Of a stretch of 64,000 nucleotides of DNA, positions 1-9,306 are shown in pieces (position 1 is the first letter of the stretch; every line of letters begins with the position of its first letter). A model generated the notes under the pieces. That model was not told the DNA's origin. It worked only from the letters and a program-made list of their open reading frames with translations, and did not search any database. The stretch comes from Psychroflexus gondwanensis ACAM 44 (GTDB lineage: Bacteria; Bacteroidota; Bacteroidia; Flavobacteriales; Flavobacteriaceae): NCBI RefSeq assembly GCF_000355905.1, contig NZ_APLF01000004.1, forward strand, positions 348,605 to 412,604. The letters run 5' to 3'. A program made the translations under genes and the position numbers.

Positions 1-443
1 AAAACAACACCTTGGACAGTGTTAGCATCTTCCTTAAGTGCTATATATCCCCAAATAGCATCCCACAGTCCATTACCTCTCAATGGAGCGATATAAAACT
101 GGGAACCTTCGTAATCTGCTACATAGATAGGAAAACTTTGCTCTTCATCTGGTTTTGACAATTCCTTAGCTAAGTTGACATCGAAGGCATTGACATCTTC
201 TTTCTCTTCCCCTTTGGAATTTAGAGCGATTTGCTGAGTAATGTATTTGTTAAATAATACTTCTGCATCCTCCCTACTTGTTTCAATACCAATAGTAGAA
301 AGTATATTTTGCATTTTTTCTTTACGCACATTTTCCTTTTGCAGGGGTCCTAATGTAGTAGCAGTAAAAGAAAGTGTTACCGCAACAACAATGACCATGA
401 TTATTGCAAAAATAAAAGTGTATGAATTGCTATTTTTATCCAT
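1..443 (-). CDS. nqrC: Na+-translocating NADH:quinone reductase subunit C (3' part missing)
   Basis: NqrC is a membrane-anchored subunit of the sodium-pumping NADH:quinone oxidoreductase and carries a covalently bound FMN. The reading frame starts at the ATG at 441-443, begins MDKNSNSYTFIFAIIMVIVV (one N-terminal transmembrane helix) and continues with IAPLRGNGLWDAIWGYIAL, a typical NqrC segment, until it runs off the left edge. The FMN-attachment threonine lies beyond the window. It starts two bases after the nqrB stop, so it is certainly co-transcribed with nqrA and nqrB. nqrD, nqrE and nqrF would be expected further left but are not visible. Confidence 0.93.
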   Translation of the reverse strand, partial: MDKNSNSYTFIFAIIMVIVVAVTLSFTATTLGPLQKENVRKEKMQNILSTIGIETSREDAEVLFNKYITQQIALNSKGEEKEDVNAFDVNLAKELSKPDEEQSFPIYVADYEGSQFYIAPLRGNGLWDAIWGYIALKEDANTVQGVV

Positions 444-445
444 AA

Positions 446-1609
446 TTAAGCTGTTTTAACTGTTTTCATTTGTAAACGGTTCTGTCTTTTCTTCACATTA
501 CCTTGAATAACGTAATGATCTATCGTTGGGGCAAAAACATTAAGTAATAATATGGATAACATAATGCCCTCAGGATAAGCCGGATTAAACACCCTAATCA
601 TAATACCGAAGAGTCCTATTAAAAATCCATAAATCCATTTTCCCCTTGTAGTTTGTGCTGCACTCACGGGATCTGTTGCCATAAAAACAATTCCAAATGC
701 AAAACCACCAACAATTATATGCTGATACCAAGGGAAATTAGTTAAGCCGTTACCTTCAATATTTAAGGCATTAAAGATTAATCCCATTACAGCTGCCCCT
801 ATTAAACCACTTAATATAATCCTCCAGCTTCCAACTTTAGTCAGAATAAGAATTAAAGCTCCTGCAGCAATACACAGGGTAGAAGTTTCAGAAATAGATC
901 CGGGTATTATTCCTGTAAACATCTCTGCTGTATTGTAACCTATTTCTTTGTTAGCCGCTAATGAACCTAAAATCGTTTCACCAGATATAGAATCAACATT
1001 TGATGCTTCACTTACCCAAATCTTGTTTCCAGACATATAAGTAGGATAGGCAAAAAATGCAAAGGCTCTTGCTGTTAGTGCAGGATTTAAGATGTTCATT
1101 CCAGTACCTCCAAAAGCTTCTTTCCCAATCAAAACTGCAAAGATAACCGATAAAGCTACCATCCACAATGGGATATCTATAGGCATAATCATAGGAATAA
1201 GCAACCCTGTAACTAGATAGCCTTCGTTCACTTCGTGACCCCTCATAATCGCAAATGCAAATTCAAGACCCAATCCTACACCGTAGGATACTACAATCAT
1301 TGGAACAATTTTGTAAGCTCCATGAAGAATAGCCTCCAATATAGCCGGGGTTTCACCAAGTTGGATATAGTGCTGATAACCGGCATTCCACATCCCAAAA
1401 ACCAAAGCAGGAATTAAAGCTATAACTACTGTAATCATAGTTCTCTTTAAATCTACAGCATCACGAATATGAGCTCCCTTTTTGGTTGTATGGTCTGGAA
1501 CAAATAAAAAAGTATCCAATGCATTTATAGCTGGGCGATACTTTTCGAGCTTGTTCCCTGGCTCAAAAGGCTCTTTAACTTGATCAATTTTCTGTCTAAT
1601 CCAATTCAT
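446..1609 (-). CDS. nqrB: Na+-translocating NADH:quinone reductase subunit B
   Basis: Integral membrane subunit of Na+-NQR, part of the sodium channel and quinone site. The 387-residue product has several hydrophobic helices and the conserved blocks GKEAFGGTGMNILNPALTAR (about 163-181) and PGSISETSTL. The segment DSISGETI (about 206-213) matches the S-G-x-T motif in which the threonine (about T212) is flavinylated by ApbE. The gene lies 13 bases after nqrA and almost touches nqrC, which fits an nqrABC operon. Confidence 0.95.
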   Translation of the reverse strand: MNWIRQKIDQVKEPFEPGNKLEKYRPAINALDTFLFVPDHTTKKGAHIRDAVDLKRTMITVVIALIPALVFGMWNAGYQHYIQLGETPAILEAILHGAYKIVPMIVVSYGVGLGLEFAFAIMRGHEVNEGYLVTGLLIPMIMPIDIPLWMVALSVIFAVLIGKEAFGGTGMNILNPALTARAFAFFAYPTYMSGNKIWVSEASNVDSISGETILGSLAANKEIGYNTAEMFTGIIPGSISETSTLCIAAGALILILTKVGSWRIILSGLIGAAVMGLIFNALNIEGNGLTNFPWYQHIIVGGFAFGIVFMATDPVSAAQTTRGKWIYGFLIGLFGIMIRVFNPAYPEGIMLSILLLNVFAPTIDHYVIQGNVKKRQNRLQMKTVKTA

Positions 1610-1622
1610 AATTATTATAAAT

Positions 1623-2966
1623 TTATCCTACTTCTGTTAACATAATATCCAGACCGCTTCGAATAATTGATTGCGCTTCGATTTTGGATGTATTTGTGTA
1701 ATCTATAAGCGCAAAATCTTCAGGTACTACTTCGTAAATCCCTAAGCTTTCCATTTTTTCTATATCGCCAGCCATACAAGCCTTAATGAGCTGCATTGGA
1801 AATATATCCAACGGCATGACCTCTTCCATCTCTCCAGTCACCACCAAGGCTCTCTCTTCTCCGTTGATATTGGTATTAACTTCATATTTCTTCTTAGGAA
1901 ACAACCAGGATAATGAAGTTTTGGACATGGAGTGAATATTGTTATCTTTAAAAGGTAACCATCCAAACATCCTATATTCATTTCCTTCAGGAATAACAGT
2001 AAGTTCATTAGCGAAAAAGTTTAAATACCCATCGGCCTCTACTTTTTCACCAGTCAATACATTCCCACTTATAATCCTAGAATTATCTTCAAAGTCTTTT
2101 AAAACCGACTTTACTTCTGAACCAGCAATGGTTTTGAAGTAAAGTCTATTTTTAGCAGATGTCCCAGTAACAGCAACTGTTCGCTGAGCATTATACTTCC
2201 CTGTTTTAAATTGCTCTCCAATGATAGCGACATCTTCAGGGTTTACGGTCCAAACTCTCTCTCCCCTATTCATAGGTTCTGTTTCATGGATAAGTGTTCC
2301 TACGTTTCCTGCTGGATGAGGACCAGAAATATTTAAAACTTCTACGTTCTCAATATCCTTTAAAAAAGAGGCAGATTGTTTATCAACACCTAAGTAAACT
2401 ATCCCGCCAGTAAGTTTAGTTAAGGCATTTATACCTGCTTGAAAAAATTCAACTCTATCTTTTAGTATAAATTCTGCTGAACCCGTTAACGGGGCCGTGT
2501 TATATGCAGAAATATAAATTGCTTTAGGCGTATCATCTGCATTTGCTGGAACATTATAAGGTCTCTGGTTTAAAAGAATTCCTAGACCAGTTGAAAATAT
2601 ACGCTCTTTAACCTCAGAAGAATCTGATTTTAAGGGATCCATTACTCCAAAATCTTTATATTCTTGAGTCTCATCTGCTTCGATGATGACATCCAGGATT
2701 TTTCGCTTTGCACCTCTACGAACCTCTTTGAGTGTTCCGCTAACAGGGGATACCACTCTAGTTTTATCTGAATATTTCGAGAAAAATACCTCATCTCCAG
2801 CTTTCAATTTAGCACCTTCTTTAAGTACCATTTTCGGGACTAGAGAGTAGAAATTGGCTGGTCTTAGAGCTATGGTTTTGGACTTTTCAGCTTGTTCAAA
2901 AGTTTTAGTAGCTTCACCCTTTAGATTTAGCCTTAAACCCTTTTTAATCTTTACGTCTGTGGGCAT
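1623..2966 (-). CDS. nqrA: Na+-translocating NADH:quinone reductase subunit A
   Basis: Peripheral cytoplasmic subunit of Na+-NQR and first gene of the operon. The 447-residue product starts MPTDVKIKKGLRLNLKGEA and contains the barrel-sandwich-like region KAGDEVFFSKYSDKTRVVSP and the HPAGNVGTLIHE block (about 216-227) seen in NqrA. The length is normal for the family. It is divergent from the T9SS plug gene at 3112, and its own -7 box (TAAATTTG) lies 28 bases upstream of the ATG. Confidence 0.95.
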   Translation of the reverse strand: MPTDVKIKKGLRLNLKGEATKTFEQAEKSKTIALRPANFYSLVPKMVLKEGAKLKAGDEVFFSKYSDKTRVVSPVSGTLKEVRRGAKRKILDVIIEADETQEYKDFGVMDPLKSDSSEVKERIFSTGLGILLNQRPYNVPANADDTPKAIYISAYNTAPLTGSAEFILKDRVEFFQAGINALTKLTGGIVYLGVDKQSASFLKDIENVEVLNISGPHPAGNVGTLIHETEPMNRGERVWTVNPEDVAIIGEQFKTGKYNAQRTVAVTGTSAKNRLYFKTIAGSEVKSVLKDFEDNSRIISGNVLTGEKVEADGYLNFFANELTVIPEGNEYRMFGWLPFKDNNIHSMSKTSLSWLFPKKKYEVNTNINGEERALVVTGEMEEVMPLDIFPMQLIKACMAGDIEKMESLGIYEVVPEDFALIDYTNTSKIEAQSIIRSGLDIMLTEVG

Positions 2967-2993
2967 CTTAAATTATCGTTTGATTTTGGTCTG

Positions 2994-3001
2994 CAAATTT
3001 A
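2994..3001 (-). promoter_or_regulatory. -7 promoter box for nqrA operon
   Basis: On the minus strand this reads TAAATTTG, an exact match to the Bacteroidota -7 consensus TAnnTTTG, 28 bases before the nqrA ATG. A TTTG at 3026-3029 (minus strand) is a possible but slightly distant -33 element. Confidence 0.6.
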
Positions 3002-3077
3002 ATAATTAAACTTGCATTCTTATAGCAAACAAATCTTATAGTTATATTATTTATAATCATTCTAAATAAATATACTT

Positions 3078-3085
3078 TAGATTTG
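3078..3085 (+). promoter_or_regulatory. -7 promoter box for the T9SS plug gene
   Basis: TAGATTTG matches TAnnTTTG and lies 27 bases before the ATG at 3112. No convincing -33 TTG was found at the usual spacing. Confidence 0.5.
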
Positions 3086-3111
3086 TAACTTTACACCTTA
3101 ATCTTTTAAAA

Positions 3112-4362
3112 ATGAAATTAAAACTTGTTTTTCTAGCCCTGTTTATAGGTTCCTTAAGTCATTCTCAACAAGACTACGAAACCTTGCCCCCAGATTTTAT
3201 AAAAACCATTGAATTTTACGGCTCTAGTGAAGAATTTAGTGGGACTCCTATCATTGCTAGAGGAGAAAGTTTGATTTTGAAATTTGATGACTTGAGAGCT
3301 GCAGAAAATGATTATTACTATGAGATAGAACATTACAACTTTGATTGGACCCCTTCCATCCTTTCAAAAAATGAGGTTTTAGAGGGCTTTGATGACATTA
3401 GACTTTTTAATTTCAGAAACTCATTTACAACCTTGCAACCTTACACACATTACGAGTTAAGATTACCTAATACGAATACAAGACAGCTTAAAGTTAGTGG
3501 AAACTACATGTTGAAAATATTTAACGACGATAAACAGATTATTTTTTCTAGGAAGTTTATTGTTTATGAAAATTTGGTCAATGTAGATCTTACAATAAGA
3601 CGGTCTCGAGAACTTGACTACATCGGTGAAAAACAGGTTGTGAATTTTGAAATAGGTAGAGATAGTTTCATTTTTAGAAATCCTGAACAAACCGTCAAAA
3701 CCGTTGTGGTTCAAAATAACGATTTCAGCACAGCCATTTACAATCTAAAACCTCAGTTTGTTCAAGGTAATACTTTAGTTTACAGATATAATGACGAGTC
3801 TGCCTTTTGGGGAGGCAACGAATACTTAAATTTTGATAATAAGGATATTAGACAAGGAACTTTAAGAATTGAACGCATAGAATTGCTAGATCTCTACAAC
3901 TCTTATCTTTACCGTAACTTCGTAAGAGACGGAAGAGAATACACCTTCAACCCAGATATTAATGGGGCCTTTAGAATTAACACTGTTCAAGGTGATGATC
4001 TAGACATCGAATCTGAATATGCCAAAGTTCATTTTTCTTTAAACAATTACAAAGACTTAGAAGGCGGAGAAATTCACCTTTATGGGAGATTCAATAATTA
4101 TGTATTGGATGACAGCACCTTGATGACCTTGGATAAATCTAGGTCTATGCTCACTAATGAATTGATTTTAAAGCAAGGCTTTTATAATTTTAAATACATT
4201 TATCTAGACGCCAACGGAAATTTTGATGGTGGTTTTATAAGTGGAGACCACGACGTGACCGAAAACGACTATCAGATTCTAGTTTACTATAGAGATATCG
4301 GGGCAAGATTTGACAAGGTTATAGGTATAGGTAATGGGAATAGTCGAAATATTATCAACTAA
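3112..4362 (+). CDS. Type 9 secretion system plug protein (DUF5103)
   Basis: The product (416 residues) has a signal peptide ending in FIGSLSHSQQ. It shows the features of the DUF5103 / T9SS plug family: an N-terminal domain with FYGSSEEFSGTPIIARGES, beta-rich middle domains (YYYEIEHYNFDW, NDFSTAIYNLKP, ESAFWGGNEYL) and a C-terminal YRDIGARFDKVIG. In Flavobacterium the plug protein closes the periplasmic side of the SprA translocon when it is not engaged. The gene stands alone between divergent nqrA and downstream pruA. The family call rests on motif recognition. Confidence 0.8.
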   Translation: MKLKLVFLALFIGSLSHSQQDYETLPPDFIKTIEFYGSSEEFSGTPIIARGESLILKFDDLRAAENDYYYEIEHYNFDWTPSILSKNEVLEGFDDIRLFNFRNSFTTLQPYTHYELRLPNTNTRQLKVSGNYMLKIFNDDKQIIFSRKFIVYENLVNVDLTIRRSRELDYIGEKQVVNFEIGRDSFIFRNPEQTVKTVVVQNNDFSTAIYNLKPQFVQGNTLVYRYNDESAFWGGNEYLNFDNKDIRQGTLRIERIELLDLYNSYLYRNFVRDGREYTFNPDINGAFRINTVQGDDLDIESEYAKVHFSLNNYKDLEGGEIHLYGRFNNYVLDDSTLMTLDKSRSMLTNELILKQGFYNFKYIYLDANGNFDGGFISGDHDVTENDYQILVYYRDIGARFDKVIGIGNGNSRNIIN

Positions 4363-4464
4363 TTAAATCCTTATTAACAGGTATTAATAAAAGCTTATCA
4401 TGTTAAGTTTTATAGTTGAATTATATCAATTATATTTACGCTAATATTAAATAACACATAAATT

Positions 4465-6090
4465 ATGGGAAAAGGATATTTTCAAGTGCCAAAAGCAATA
4501 AACGAACCTATTAAATCATACGCACCCGGTTCTCCAGAGAGAGAATCGATACAAAAAATGTATAAAAAGGTGTATAACGAAAAGGCTGAAGTACCCCTAT
4601 ATATTGGAAGTGAAGAAATTAAGACCGGGCACACTAAAAGCATCCGTCCTCCTCACGACCATCAACATGAAGTCGGTATCTTTCATAATGCTGAAGAAAA
4701 GCACGTAGAACAAGCCATTAATTCTGCTCTTGAAGCTAGAAAAAAGTGGGCCAAACTTCCTTGGGAACAAAGAGCTGCTGTATTTCTTAAAGCTGCAGAT
4801 CTTATTGCAGGTCCCTACAGAGACAGAATAAATGCAACGACCATGATTGGTCAATCTAAAACTGTTTTACAAGCCGAAATTGATTCAGCTTGTGAGCTTT
4901 GTGATTTCCTAAGGTTCAATGTAGAATATATGACTGAAATCTACAGAGAGCAACCAGAATCTGCAGACAATGAGTGGAATAGACTAGAACATAGACCTTT
5001 GGAAGGATTTGTATATGCTATTACCCCTTTCAATTTTACGGCCATTGCGGGAAATCTACCTTCTAGTGCTGCATTAATGGGTAATGTAGCCGTTTGGAAG
5101 CCAAGTGATAGCCAAATGTTATCCGCTCAAGTTATCATGGAAGTCTTTAAAGAAGCTGGCTTACCTAGTGGTGTTATCAATATGATTATGGGAGATCCAG
5201 TAATGATTACCGATAAAATTTTAGCTAGAAAAGAATTCGCTGGAATCCATTTCACTGGAAGCACCAATGTCTTTAAAGGAATTTGGGCTAAAATTGGAGA
5301 AAACATACATACTTATAATACTTACCCTAGAATTGTAGGAGAAACTGGTGGTAAGGATTTTATTATCGCCCACAAATCAGCAGATGCGCAAGTAGTTGCC
5401 ACTGCTTTATTGAGAGGTGCTTTTGAATTTCAAGGTCAAAAATGTAGTGCGGCTTCAAGATCTTATGTTTCTAACAGCCTATGGCCTAATGTAAAAGAAA
5501 GATTAGTAAAAGACGTAAAGTCTATTAAAATGGGTTCGACTGGTGATTTCGATAATTTTATTGGTGCCGTCATTCACGAACAGTCCTTTGATAAACTAGC
5601 AAAATACATCGATAGAGCCAAAGATAGTAATGAAGCTGAAATTATTGTAGGTGGTAATTATGACAAGTCTAAAGGTTATTTTATAGAACCTACGGTAATT
5701 GTGACCTCCAATCCACAGTATGAAACTATGGTGGAAGAATTATTTGGTCCGGTGTTGACTCTTTATGTTTATGATGACGACAAATATGAAGACACTCTTC
5801 ATCTTGTCGATGAAACAAGTCAGTATGGACTTACAGGCTCAATTATCTCTACAGATCGTTATGCAGCCTCTGTAGCTACAGATATTTTACAAAATTCAGC
5901 TGGTAATTTCTATATCAATGACAAATGTACTGGTGCTGTTGTAGGACGCCAACCCTTTGGTGGAGCTAGAAATAGCGGTACAAACGATAAAGCAGGTTCA
6001 AAATTTAATTTATTGAGATGGTCTTCTCCAAGATTGATCAAAGAAACTTTTGTACCAGCCACCTATTATACCTACCCACATATGGGATAA
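4465..6090 (+). CDS. pruA: L-glutamate gamma-semialdehyde (1-pyrroline-5-carboxylate) dehydrogenase
   Basis: NAD-dependent aldehyde dehydrogenase that oxidises glutamate semialdehyde to glutamate in proline catabolism. The 541-residue protein is full length for a stand-alone P5C dehydrogenase. The catalytic cysteine is C327 in FQGQKCSAASRSY, the general-base glutamate is E293 in GETGGKDF, and FTGSTNVFKG (263-272) is the cofactor-binding loop. The C-terminus GRQPFGGARNSGTNDKAG is characteristic of P5C dehydrogenases. It is monocistronic, with a strong terminator directly behind it. No proline dehydrogenase is in the window. Confidence 0.95.
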   Translation: MGKGYFQVPKAINEPIKSYAPGSPERESIQKMYKKVYNEKAEVPLYIGSEEIKTGHTKSIRPPHDHQHEVGIFHNAEEKHVEQAINSALEARKKWAKLPWEQRAAVFLKAADLIAGPYRDRINATTMIGQSKTVLQAEIDSACELCDFLRFNVEYMTEIYREQPESADNEWNRLEHRPLEGFVYAITPFNFTAIAGNLPSSAALMGNVAVWKPSDSQMLSAQVIMEVFKEAGLPSGVINMIMGDPVMITDKILARKEFAGIHFTGSTNVFKGIWAKIGENIHTYNTYPRIVGETGGKDFIIAHKSADAQVVATALLRGAFEFQGQKCSAASRSYVSNSLWPNVKERLVKDVKSIKMGSTGDFDNFIGAVIHEQSFDKLAKYIDRAKDSNEAEIIVGGNYDKSKGYFIEPTVIVTSNPQYETMVEELFGPVLTLYVYDDDKYEDTLHLVDETSQYGLTGSIISTDRYAASVATDILQNSAGNFYINDKCTGAVVGRQPFGGARNSGTNDKAGSKFNLLRWSSPRLIKETFVPATYYTYPHMG

Positions 6091-6115
6091 TTGATTGAGT
6101 TGTTATGACATTAAA

Positions 6116-6147
6116 AACCTCTGGACTTTTAGTTCAGAGGTTTTTTT
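6116..6147. terminator. Bidirectional terminator between pruA and rsmG
   Basis: The stem AACCTCTGGAC / GTTCAGAGGTT (one G-U pair) with a five-base loop is followed by a T run on the plus strand and by TTTTT on the minus strand. It lies between the convergent ends of pruA and rsmG. Confidence 0.85.
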
Positions 6148-6165
6148 CAATTTTAAAGCTAAAGT

Positions 6166-6819
6166 TTAGCCTTTGTATTTCATAGGTAAATAAACCACTT
6201 TTTTGGTGTCAAAAAATTCTTCTTCAAAAATATCTGAAAGCTCAAATACTTCTACGGTTCTGTATAGCTCCAACTCATCGGATAGATCTCCACCTTTTAG
6301 ATAAAGAATACCATTTTTTCTTTCGTGCAGGGAGCGCTTAGCGATTTTACCTTTTACCCAATGCACAAAGCTAGGCATAACAGCAACTGCTCTACTAACT
6401 ATAAAGTCAAATTCACCTGAAATATTTTCAACCCTATCGTTAATAGCTTTTACATTTTGAAGACCTAGTTCTTCAACCACTTCCTCAACGACTTTAATTT
6501 TCTTACCAATGCTATCCACCAGGGTAAATTCAGTTTCTGGAAATAAAATCGCCAATGGAATTCCTGGGAACCCGCCTCCAGTTCCAACATCTAGGACTTT
6601 TGAGCCAGGTAAAAAGGCTTGGATTTTTGCAATTCCCATACTATGTAAGACATGGCGAATATAAATCTCGTCGATATCTTTTCGAGAGACCACGTTGATT
6701 TTTTGATTCCAATCTTTATAGACTTCAGAAATTTTCTCAAACTGCTTTATTTGATTGTCATCTAAATCTGGAAAATATTTTACTAATAACTTCACGCTTT
6801 TAAGTTTAATGAATGTCAA
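6166..6819 (-). CDS. rsmG: 16S rRNA (guanine-N7) methyltransferase RsmG
   Basis: SAM-dependent methyltransferase that modifies G527 of 16S rRNA. The product (217 residues, normal length) has the SAM-binding motif VLDVGTGGGFPGIPLAILFP around residues 76-95, followed by FTLVDSIGKKIKVVEEV, and VSRAVAVMPSFVHW near residue 140. The N-terminus contains YKDWNQKINVVSRKD, typical of RsmG. It is monocistronic and converges with pruA. Confidence 0.95.
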   Translation of the reverse strand: MTFIKLKSVKLLVKYFPDLDDNQIKQFEKISEVYKDWNQKINVVSRKDIDEIYIRHVLHSMGIAKIQAFLPGSKVLDVGTGGGFPGIPLAILFPETEFTLVDSIGKKIKVVEEVVEELGLQNVKAINDRVENISGEFDFIVSRAVAVMPSFVHWVKGKIAKRSLHERKNGILYLKGGDLSDELELYRTVEVFELSDIFEEEFFDTKKVVYLPMKYKG

Positions 6820-6985
6820 AAATAACAGATATTATCTGTTATTAAAGGTAATCGACTGTTTTACCCTTATTTATTTAACTTATGGGCTCGAGGAAAGATA
6901 CTCGACTAAACAAATTTTGAAGTTGAAATTATTATAAATCCAACACAATTGGGAGGCATACTTAATTTTGATAAGGATTAATTTT

Positions 6986-6993
6986 TATATTTG
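6986..6993 (+). promoter_or_regulatory. -7 promoter box for desaturase-aminotransferase pair
   Basis: TATATTTG is an exact TAnnTTTG match, 17 bases before the ATG at 7011. A TTTG at 6967-6970 lies 15 bases upstream, a little short of the usual -33 spacing. Confidence 0.6.
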
Positions 6994-7010
6994 TTAATAT
7001 AACTATTACA

Positions 7011-8105
7011 ATGGTAAATTCAACGATCAAATTTTCAAGGAAAGACCCACAAAAGTTTTTTAAAACGCTTAACAAAAGGGTCAACGCTTACTTCAACGAC
7101 AACAACATTAAGAAAACAGGAAACTGGAAGTTGCACATTAAGACCATTTTCATGTTTAGTTTATTTTTAAGCCCTTATTTCTTAATCTTATTTCTAGATA
7201 TTTCAGATTGGTGGAAATTACTTTTCACTGTATTTATGGGAATAGGTATGGCTGGTGTAGGCATGAATGTTATGCATGACGGGAATCATGGTACTTATTC
7301 AAAGAAAAAATGGGTGAACAAGTTTATGGGAAGCTCCATTTATATACTTGCTGGGAATGTTTATAATTGGCAAGTTCAGCATAATGTTCTTCACCATACT
7401 TATACCAATATTCATGGCCATGACGAAGATATTGATGCTGGTGGAATTATCCGTTTTTCTCACGACGCGAAATGGAAACGTTTTCATAAATTTCAACACA
7501 TTTATTCCGTCTTTTTATACGGTTTATTAACCTTCAACTGGGCATTAACGTCAGATTTCAAGCAAACCAAACGCTACTTAAAAAAACAATTATCTTACGG
7601 TAAAATGCCGAGCCATTTTAAACAATGGGGGTTACTAGCCGTTACGAAAGCTTTGTATCTTTCTATTTGGATAGTTATTCCTATTTTGATCGGGATCGTT
7701 TGGTGGAAAGTTTTGCTTGGTTTTTTTGTAATGCATTATACCGCAGGTCTTATGTTGAGTGTTATATTCCAATTGGCTCACATGGTTGAAAAAAATGATA
7801 TGCCTATGCCAAACGAAGTTGGTGAAATGAAAAATACGTGGGCTATTCATCAATTGTTTACGACGACAAATTTTGCGACTAATAATAAGATTATGAATTG
7901 GTTTAGCGGTGGTCTTAATCATCAGGTAGAACATCATATATTTCCAAATATTAGTCATGTTCATTACAATAAAATTAGTGAAATTGTAAAAGAAACAGCC
8001 CTAGAATTTGATTTACCTTACAACGAGTATAAATCTACTCGAGAAGCAATTAAATCTCACTTCAGACATTTACGAACGTTAGGTAGCGAACCTCAACTTT
8101 CTTAA
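7011..8105 (+). CDS. Membrane fatty acid desaturase (acyl-CoA desaturase family)
   Basis: Di-iron membrane desaturase that introduces a double bond into a fatty-acyl chain. All three histidine boxes are present: HDGNH (89-93), HNVLHH (124-129) and HQVEHH (304-309). The third box, with glutamine in place of the first His, is typical of front-end (delta-5/delta-6 or linoleoyl-CoA type) desaturases, but no cytochrome b5 domain is fused. Hydrophobic pairs lie at about 48-85 and 205-255. The aminotransferase follows after 13 bases. The exact substrate and regiospecificity cannot be told from sequence. Confidence 0.9.
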   Translation: MVNSTIKFSRKDPQKFFKTLNKRVNAYFNDNNIKKTGNWKLHIKTIFMFSLFLSPYFLILFLDISDWWKLLFTVFMGIGMAGVGMNVMHDGNHGTYSKKKWVNKFMGSSIYILAGNVYNWQVQHNVLHHTYTNIHGHDEDIDAGGIIRFSHDAKWKRFHKFQHIYSVFLYGLLTFNWALTSDFKQTKRYLKKQLSYGKMPSHFKQWGLLAVTKALYLSIWIVIPILIGIVWWKVLLGFFVMHYTAGLMLSVIFQLAHMVEKNDMPMPNEVGEMKNTWAIHQLFTTTNFATNNKIMNWFSGGLNHQVEHHIFPNISHVHYNKISEIVKETALEFDLPYNEYKSTREAIKSHFRHLRTLGSEPQLS

Positions 8106-8118
8106 TTTATTTATATTT

Positions 8119-9306
8119 ATGATTCAACTTTCTGATAAAATTCAAAATCTTGAAACTTCAGCAACCCTAGCTATGGCCGCTAAGGCCAGAGAATTAAAGA
8201 CTGAAGGCAAGGATATTATAGGACTTAGCCTCGGAGAACCAGATTTTAACACTCCAGATTTTATCAAGGAAGCTGCTATCCAAGCTATAAACGATAATTA
8301 TAATTCTTATACACCAGTAGACGGTTATGAGGATTTAAAAAAAGCTGTTCAACTAAAATTTAAAAGAGATAACCATTTAAATTATAATCTCAATCAAATC
8401 GTTGTTTCTACCGGGGCTAAACAGTCGCTTTATAATATTGCATCCGTCATTATAAACCCAGGAGATGAAGTTATTTTACCCTGCCCATATTGGGTGAGCT
8501 ATAAAGATATGGTAAAATTGAACGAAGGGGTGCCTGTTGAAGTACAGACAGATTTAGAACAGGATTTTAAAATGACTCCAGATCAGCTTAGATCTGCCAT
8601 AACACCTAAAACAAAAATGCTTTGGTATAGCTCTCCTTGCAACCCAAGTGGTTCTGTTTATACCGAAAAAGAGCTTCGAGCTTTAGCGGAGGTCCTTAAA
8701 GAGTATCCAGACATTGTTGTGGTAAGTGACGAGATTTACGAGCACATCAACTTTGGAGAGGAAAAGACGTTCTCTATGGCACAAATTGATAGTATGTATG
8801 ATAGAACGGTCACAGTAAACGGTGTCTCTAAAGCTTTCGCCATGACAGGTTGGAGAATTGGATATATTGGTGCTCCAGAGAAAATAGCCAATGCCTGCAA
8901 AAAACTTCAGGGTCAAGTGACTAGCGGAGCCAACTGTATTGCCCAGAGAGCTGTCATAACAGCTCTAGAAGCTCCTGTGGAAAAGATTCAATACATGATC
9001 GATAAATTTAAGTCAAGGCGTAAATTGATATTAGATTTAATTAGCAGAATTCAGGGTTTTGAATGTAATGAACCTAAGGGTGCCTTTTATATATTTCCAA
9101 ATGTCTCCTTTTTTTTCGGTAAAACCTTTAATGGTAAGAAAATAGAAAACGCAACTGATTTCTCAATGTTTTTATTGGAAGTTGCCAATGTAGCTACAGT
9201 GACTGGTGAAGCTTTCGGCAGTCCAAACTGTATTAGAATTTCTTATGCTGCCAGCGAAGCTAATATTGAAGAAGCCTTAGAGCGCATCAAAAAATCCCTT
9301 ACTTAA
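8119..9306 (+). CDS. Aspartate aminotransferase (class I, PLP-dependent)
   Basis: Transfers the amino group between aspartate (or aromatic amino acids) and 2-oxoglutarate. The 395-residue protein has the class I features: GAKQSLYNIA (PLP phosphate contact), NPSGSVYTE, SDEIYEHINF, the PLP lysine K238 in NGVSKAFAMTGWRIGY and the substrate arginine in NCIRISYAASE near the C-terminus. This type resembles the broad-specificity AspC/AatA of many bacteria. Its last eight bases overlap the convergent MscS gene. A role in phenylalanine transamination is possible but is not shown by the sequence. Confidence 0.9.
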   Translation: MIQLSDKIQNLETSATLAMAAKARELKTEGKDIIGLSLGEPDFNTPDFIKEAAIQAINDNYNSYTPVDGYEDLKKAVQLKFKRDNHLNYNLNQIVVSTGAKQSLYNIASVIINPGDEVILPCPYWVSYKDMVKLNEGVPVEVQTDLEQDFKMTPDQLRSAITPKTKMLWYSSPCNPSGSVYTEKELRALAEVLKEYPDIVVVSDEIYEHINFGEEKTFSMAQIDSMYDRTVTVNGVSKAFAMTGWRIGYIGAPEKIANACKKLQGQVTSGANCIAQRAVITALEAPVEKIQYMIDKFKSRRKLILDLISRIQGFECNEPKGAFYIFPNVSFFFGKTFNGKKIENATDFSMFLLEVANVATVTGEAFGSPNCIRISYAASEANIEEALERIKKSLT